DNA from: a virus
Length of the DNA: 64,000 nt
IMG/VR virus record: IMGVR_UViG_3300042894_007649
Location: 17,624-81,623 of that record
Reading direction: 5' to 3' (one strand)
The notes beneath the pieces are model-generated. The model was not told the DNA's origin. It saw nothing but the letters and a program-made list of their open reading frames with translations, and ran no database searches. Below, piece after piece: positions 59,911 through 64,000 of this stretch (within the stretch, counting starts at the first letter, position 1; every line of letters begins with the position of its first letter). The position numbers and the translations under genes were made by a program.

Positions 59911-60873
59911 ATGATAATTGGTAATATGTCTTTGAAAAAATTTGCTGAACAGCGAAATAACATTTTATTTATTTCAGACTGGGGAGGCCTTGGCGATGTA
60001 ATTATTCACAGAATGCTTTTTCACGATGTGAAAAAAATTATTCAAGACGCCAAAATACATTTTTGCTGTTTACCTCAATATGCAGATGTCGTTGCAGATC
60101 ACCCTTATATTGATCGTATTTTAAGTCCATCGGAAGTTAAAAAAGAAGACTACATAGTTTTTTACCAAACCGATGTAAAAATAGCCAATAAATACGAAAC
60201 AAATAAAGGATCAGAATGCACTAGAAATCGTGCTGAAGTATGGTCACTCTATTGTGGATTTGAAATTGAAGATCACGAATTGCACTTCAATCTTAATGAT
60301 AAAATAAAAGAACAATATAAAGAAAAAATTGAAAAATTCAGAATAAAAAAAGACCGCCCAATTATTATTTTTTCACCAAAATCAGCAATTAGTACAAAAT
60401 CTCTTTTGCCAAAACACATAGAAAAAATTGCAAAGTATTTAGAAGATTATAATGTAATTGTTTTAGAGAAAAATCAAAATGATGAAATGAAAAATTTAGG
60501 AATTCAAACAATTTGCAATACGACCTTATTTGATTGGATTTATTATACATCTGTATCTGATTATGTCATATCAGTTGACACTTCGACATTTCATTTGGCT
60601 GGTGGATTAAAGAAACCATTACTTGGAATATTTACGTTTGCAAATGGTAAAACATATGGTAAGTATTATGACTTTGTTTTGGTTCAAAAACATAAAGACA
60701 ATGGTGATTGGGATTGTGGACCATGTTATAATTTTAAGTTATGCCCAAAAACAAACAAAGAATTAAAGCCATGTTTGACGGAATTGAGTTTTAACTCAAT
60801 AGAAACTGGTATCAGAGAAATGTTCAATAAATGGCCATGGAATAATAAGATTAGTTTAGGTGTTATTGATTAA
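59911..60873 (+). CDS. Glycosyltransferase family 9-like (heptosyltransferase fold)
   Basis: 320 residues (second ATG at residue 6 possible). D-W-G-G-L-G-D-V-I-I-H (23-33) is the N-terminal Gly loop of GT9; S-V-D-T-S-T-F-H-L-A-G-G (about 215-226) with K-K-P-L-L-G-I-F matches the nucleotide-sugar site; C-G-P-C late is common in the family. GT9 enzymes add heptose or related sugars to lipopolysaccharide core. A phage copy could modify host LPS or virion proteins. Confidence 0.8.
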   Translation: MIIGNMSLKKFAEQRNNILFISDWGGLGDVIIHRMLFHDVKKIIQDAKIHFCCLPQYADVVADHPYIDRILSPSEVKKEDYIVFYQTDVKIANKYETNKGSECTRNRAEVWSLYCGFEIEDHELHFNLNDKIKEQYKEKIEKFRIKKDRPIIIFSPKSAISTKSLLPKHIEKIAKYLEDYNVIVLEKNQNDEMKNLGIQTICNTTLFDWIYYTSVSDYVISVDTSTFHLAGGLKKPLLGIFTFANGKTYGKYYDFVLVQKHKDNGDWDCGPCYNFKLCPKTNKELKPCLTELSFNSIETGIREMFNKWPWNNKISLGVID

Positions 60874-60928
60874 TTTTTATATTTATAAAACTAACTATAA
60901 TGTTGATAAAGGTATGTTTGGAGGAAAC

Positions 60929-61177
60929 TTGGCTAACTTATTGAAGCCAAATAGTGTTAAGGTTATTGCTGATGATGGTGAGTTGCACATCACAATAGCA
61001 CTTGAATTAAACATTAATTTGAATAGCGAAAATTTAAAAACATCAGATGCTTTATTTGTTTCTAATGAATCATCTATTGTTAAAAAATCTAATGTAGAAA
61101 CAAAAGAAAACAGTCCCAATTGGGAGATTCCTGATTTTGGTCCTACACCTAAATTTGAATTTGGAAAGAAATCATAA
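60929..61177 (+). CDS. Small conserved protein, 82 residues
   Basis: TTG at 60929 is chosen because GGAGG lies 4 nt upstream; an ATG five codons earlier (60914) has no Shine-Dalgarno and is the alternative. Contains V-K-V-I-A-D-D-G-E-L-H-I-T-I-A-L-E-L-N-I-N-L-N, a beta hairpin, then a Ser/Lys-rich linker and a short P-x-F-G-P-T-P-K-F-E-F end. Lies 11 nt before the actin-like gene and is cotranscribed; function unknown. Confidence 0.5.
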   Translation: MANLLKPNSVKVIADDGELHITIALELNINLNSENLKTSDALFVSNESSIVKKSNVETKENSPNWEIPDFGPTPKFEFGKKS

Positions 61178-61188
61178 GGAGTAATCAA

Positions 61189-62196
61189 ATGGCTTGTTCA
61201 ATGGACGTTGGAACTTACAATCTTGTTTTTTGTCGTAGAAATGAAGAAGGAAACTTTACTTATAATCGTCAAGTAAATGCTTTTCTTGAAATGCCTTTGG
61301 AAAACAGGTTTGTTTTTGACATGATGAAACAAGCTGGAGTTCCACTGATTGAACTTGAAAAAAGAGCATACGCACTTGGTGAAGCAGCAGTTGAAATGAC
61401 TTATACAATGAGCGCATTGGAACTCAAACGCCCAATGACTCACGGATGTGTTAATCCAAAAGAAAAAGATGCTTTTCAAATCATGAGCATCATGATGCAC
61501 AACTTGATTGAAGGTGTTAAAAAAGACGGCGAAATATTGTATTATTGTGTTCCAGCTAATGCCGTTAATCAAGACACCGATGCTGATTATCATCAGAGAA
61601 TTCTACAAGCAATTTTCAATGCTTATAAAAATGAAACAGGATATAGAGTAGATGCTCATCCAATTAACGAAGCCTTAGCATTGGTTTATGCAGAACTTGG
61701 TAAGAAGGCATTCACGGGTATTGCCGCAAGTTTTGGAGCAGGAATGATAAATGTTTGCTATGCAATGTACGGCAGTCCTGTCTTTAGCTTCGCAATTGTT
61801 AACTCAGGAGACTGGATTGATCGTCAGGCAGCTAAAGCTACTGGCGAAAGCATTTCATTTATCAATAAAGAAAAAACTAAAATAGATTTATCTAAATCTC
61901 CTAATAATCTTATTGAAAGAGCAATTCATACTCAGTATAGGCTTATGATTGAGCATACTGTTAATGGACTTAAAAAAGGATTCTCAGACATCAATAAATC
62001 TGTCAGGACTGATGGTGAAATTGATGTGGTAATCGCTGGTGGAACCAGTTCTCCTAATGGATTTACAGAAATATTTAAGGAAACCCTTGGCGGGGTTGAA
62101 TTGCCAATAAAAATTGGCAATGTCATCAAGCCTGCTGACCCATTGTACTCGGTTAGCAGAGGATGCTTGATAGCCGCAGAATCCTCATCGAAGTGA
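61189..62196 (+). CDS. Actin-like ATPase (ParM/MreB/Hsp70 superfamily)
   Basis: 335 residues with AAGGAG. Phosphate-1 loop S-M-D-V-G-T-Y-N (4-11), phosphate-2 loop A-S-F-G-A-G-M-I-N-V (about 184-193) and adenosine loop I-A-G-G-T-S-S-P-N-G-F (about 285-295) appear in the right order. Length suits ParM/AlfA-type filament proteins; no substrate-binding domain of DnaK is present. Likely forms ATP-driven filaments that position phage DNA or capsids; no adapter gene is identified, though the next genes may be candidates. Confidence 0.78.
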   Translation: MACSMDVGTYNLVFCRRNEEGNFTYNRQVNAFLEMPLENRFVFDMMKQAGVPLIELEKRAYALGEAAVEMTYTMSALELKRPMTHGCVNPKEKDAFQIMSIMMHNLIEGVKKDGEILYYCVPANAVNQDTDADYHQRILQAIFNAYKNETGYRVDAHPINEALALVYAELGKKAFTGIAASFGAGMINVCYAMYGSPVFSFAIVNSGDWIDRQAAKATGESISFINKEKTKIDLSKSPNNLIERAIHTQYRLMIEHTVNGLKKGFSDINKSVRTDGEIDVVIAGGTSSPNGFTEIFKETLGGVELPIKIGNVIKPADPLYSVSRGCLIAAESSSK

Positions 62197-62211
62197 AAAG
62201 AAAGGCAAAGA

Positions 62212-62670
62212 ATGAAATATAATCAGAGGAGCGTCAGCGACTTAGGTGCTGCCGCTTACCTTCTAATGCATGATTTGAAGGTTGTTGGAAGAAAAGGCAG
62301 GGACATTTTTTTTGTCGTTGACCCAAAACATGCAGTTGAACATTTTGATCAACTTACACTTGATTATCTATCAAGTGAATTCCATCGATTCGATGCTTGT
62401 ATCATGAGCTTAAAGAAAATTGGCGAATACAATTTCAATCCACAAAATTATCGTTTTGTAACTGATCTTGGCGCTGCCGCTTATATTCTTATGCACAAAT
62501 ATAAAGTTGTTGGCAAACGTGGTAAAGCAATTTACTTTGAAGTCGATGATGTGGTTGCAGACAAATTTGACGAAATAGCATTAGAATACATTTCAAGTGA
62601 TTTTCATCGCTTTGATTCTTGTTTAATGTCATTGAAAAAAATTGGCGAGTATATTAGCGAACAATCTTGA
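62212..62670 (+). CDS. Protein with two copies of a 70-residue domain (DUF5659-like)
   Basis: 152 residues. Residues about 9-72 and 83-147 are direct copies (S/T-D-L-G-A-A-A-Y, L-M-H, K-V-V-G, F-x-V-D, F-H-R-F-D-x-C, M-S-L-K-K-I-G-E-Y). Layout resembles the DUF5659 type, small phage/bacterial domains of unknown role. AAAGGC ribosome-binding site, 15 nt after the actin-like gene; possible accessory or DNA-binding partner of it. Confidence 0.6.
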   Translation: MKYNQRSVSDLGAAAYLLMHDLKVVGRKGRDIFFVVDPKHAVEHFDQLTLDYLSSEFHRFDACIMSLKKIGEYNFNPQNYRFVTDLGAAAYILMHKYKVVGKRGKAIYFEVDDVVADKFDEIALEYISSDFHRFDSCLMSLKKIGEYISEQS

Positions 62671-62704
62671 AAAAATTAATATATAATTATAAGGAGCTAA
62701 TTAT

Positions 62705-64000
62705 ATGTTGACCTTTGATGAATTTCGTGGCATTTATAAAGAAGATGCCACGATTGGACCAGATATTTCAAAAATTATTGACCAAATGGTTGATGATTGG
62801 GCTGGTGAATTAAAAAGAGAAATAATCACAGGCGCAAAACCAGCCAAAAGAGGCATGTGGGACCGATTCAAGAATCTTCTTTCTAATGTTTGGTATGGTA
62901 GACATAATCCAGACAATCCATACCAATGGATAAATAAATATGGTGATGTTTTAGGACAAAGTGTTCCTAAAACAGAAGGAATAAGAGAAGAAACATTACA
63001 ACTTTCACTCAATGATTATAAAAATTTGCGTGAAGTCTGTGAAAATCTTGAAAACCAAATCAATGAAGAAAATCTCCCAGAAGGAACTCCAAATCTCAGA
63101 ATTATTCAAATAATTGATAGTCACGCAAATATTCTCAAGCAAAAATTAAAAGATATATTTGCTAAAGAACCAGATAAAAAATATGAAATGCCAAAAATTA
63201 GCTACTCGCTCACCCCAGAAGAAGAAAAAATTGTCCGTCCTAAAAATATAAAACCAATTATCATTGACAACGAAAAAGAAAAAGAAAAAGAAAAAGAAAA
63301 AGAAAAAGAAAAACCGCCAAGCACAAAGGCAAATCCTAAGGTAAATCCTGCTGATTTAGAACCCAAATTTGACTACGCAAAGCCACCAACTAAAGAAAAA
63401 CAATGGCATGAATTAACAACTCAAGAAAAAGATGCATGGAACATCTATGGCGGCGGAGTTTCAGAAAGAAGTGCAAGAATTGGATCTCTTGCTGCACAAC
63501 ATGGCGTTGATTATCCAATGATTTTAAGATTGGGTGATCCAAGAATAGAAATGCTAAAAAGAATTTTACCAACACAAAAAAATAAAAATAAATCTGTTTA
63601 TGATCATTTAAAAGATCATTTAAGAATTGAATTAGAAAACGATCCAATTTTATCAAGAAGAGAACTTGAAAAAAGAGTTGATGCACTGAAAAAACAAAGA
63701 CAAAGGGAGCCTTTAAGTACTGGTAATTTCCCTGTATTTAGCAATAAACTTAAATATATAAACAGATTTAGACAGCCTATGGAGCCAAAAGATTCTAAAG
63801 AATCTGACTCTAAAGAATCTGACTCTAAAAATACAAGTCCAGAAATAAGAACAAGAAGTTCATTTAGGCCAACAGAAGAGCCATCAAAGAAGGCGCAAGA
63901 AGAGCCATCAAAGAAGGCGCAAGAAGAGCCATCAAAGAAGGCGCAAGAAGAGCCATCAAAGAAGGCGCAAGAAGAGCCATCAAAGAAGGCGCAAGAAGAA
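62705..64000 (+). CDS. Tagged Glu/Lys-rich repetitive protein (partial, continues past the window)
   Basis: AAGGAGC precedes the ATG. N-terminus MLTFDEFRGIYKE|D fits the capsid tag. A helical domain (about 20-160) is followed by low complexity: (EK)x7 at 63272-63313, a small region W-H-E-L-T-T-Q-E-K-D-A-W (about 237-248), D-S-K-E-S repeats and five exact EEPSKKAQ octapeptides up to the window end. No stop within the window. Could be an internal scaffold or head core protein; the enzymatic content cannot be judged. Confidence 0.6.
   Translation, partial: MLTFDEFRGIYKEDATIGPDISKIIDQMVDDWAGELKREIITGAKPAKRGMWDRFKNLLSNVWYGRHNPDNPYQWINKYGDVLGQSVPKTEGIREETLQLSLNDYKNLREVCENLENQINEENLPEGTPNLRIIQIIDSHANILKQKLKDIFAKEPDKKYEMPKISYSLTPEEEKIVRPKNIKPIIIDNEKEKEKEKEKEKEKPPSTKANPKVNPADLEPKFDYAKPPTKEKQWHELTTQEKDAWNIYGGGVSERSARIGSLAAQHGVDYPMILRLGDPRIEMLKRILPTQKNKNKSVYDHLKDHLRIELENDPILSRRELEKRVDALKKQRQREPLSTGNFPVFSNKLKYINRFRQPMEPKDSKESDSKESDSKNTSPEIRTRSSFRPTEEPSKKAQEEPSKKAQEEPSKKAQEEPSKKAQEEPSKKAQEE
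63272..63313 (+). repeat. (GAAAAA)7 microsatellite
   Basis: Seven exact 6-nt units encoding Glu-Lys pairs; changes by unit keep the frame. Confidence 0.9.
63875..63994 (+). repeat. Five exact 24-nt tandem repeats
   Basis: gaagagccatcaaaga + aggcgcaa, repeated five times without change, encoding EEPSKKAQ; may continue beyond the window. Confidence 0.9.

Noticed and set aside
63875-63994. Possible CRISPR array
   Set aside because: Repeats are contiguous 24-nt coding units with no spacers; the same holds for the repeats at 2579-2815 and 54620-55710.
1-64000. tRNA genes, integrase or attachment sites, transposases
   Set aside because: No cloverleaf-like gap sequences or recognisable recombinase proteins were found; gaps are too short and already explained.
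1-64000. Stop-codon reassignment, as in some huge phages
   Set aside because: TAA, TGA and TAG all end well-defined genes and no recognised gene is interrupted by in-frame stops.

Overview
The window reads as part of a large, AT-rich, T4-related myovirus (jumbo-phage) genome. The evidence is a 3,091-residue tape measure protein followed by an ordered set of contractile-tail baseplate genes (gp53-, gp27-, gp5-, gp25-, gp6- and P2 gpI-like), T4-type late promoter octamers (TATAAATA), tightly packed genes, and no rRNA, tRNA or chromosomal housekeeping blocks. The standard genetic code is used; TAA, TGA and TAG all end genes. The host cannot be named from the sequence.

Region 1 (1-23.8 kb) is accessory. 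Many of its proteins share a short N-terminal tag (e.g. MNFKQWLILSE|A, MNISFREWLFAE|E, MKLSFSNYVQMRE|A) that closely resembles the T4 capsid-targeting sequence of internal head proteins (MKTYQEFIAE|A), which the prohead protease cuts after (L/I)-x-E. By that analogy they are packed in the head and ejected with the DNA. Tagged cargo includes three proteins with ADP-ribosyltransferase (ART)-like N-termini and helical repeats, an ART-like-Nudix fusion, a HExxH metallopeptidase, a CCA-type nucleotidyltransferase, membrane-active Gly/Ala-rich proteins and a 46-residue basic peptide. Between them sit an S-adenosylmethionine synthetase (metK), a SAM decarboxylase-like protein, a ClpP-family protease, a HAD phosphatase, a SprT-like metallopeptidase, glycosyltransferases and two secreted or anchored peptidase-like proteins.

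Region 2 (23.8-27.0 kb) carries head/tail-associated genes of unknown role, one with two tag-like motifs, plus a Pmp3-type membrane peptide closed by a strong terminator. Region 3 (27.0-48.0 kb) is the tail: tape measure, tube/baseplate cap, wedge, hub, spike, gp25, gp6, gpI-like wedge and two fibre-associated proteins. Region 4 (48.0-60.9 kb) has a tagged polynucleotide-kinase-like protein, three adhesion/fibre paralogues with a common N-terminal domain (two with clear PKD domains and one with about 500 residues of Pro/Ile repeats), a terminator-flanked structural protein and several glycosyltransferase-like proteins. Region 5 (60.9-64.0 kb) has an actin-like ATPase, a duplicated small domain protein and a tagged Glu/Lys-rich protein that runs off the window.

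The most interesting unit is the tag-directed set of putative ejected effectors, its reused promoter-plus-tag cassette, and late promoters placed 4-6 nt before start codons, which predict leaderless late mRNAs. No intergenic stretch exceeds 300 bases.
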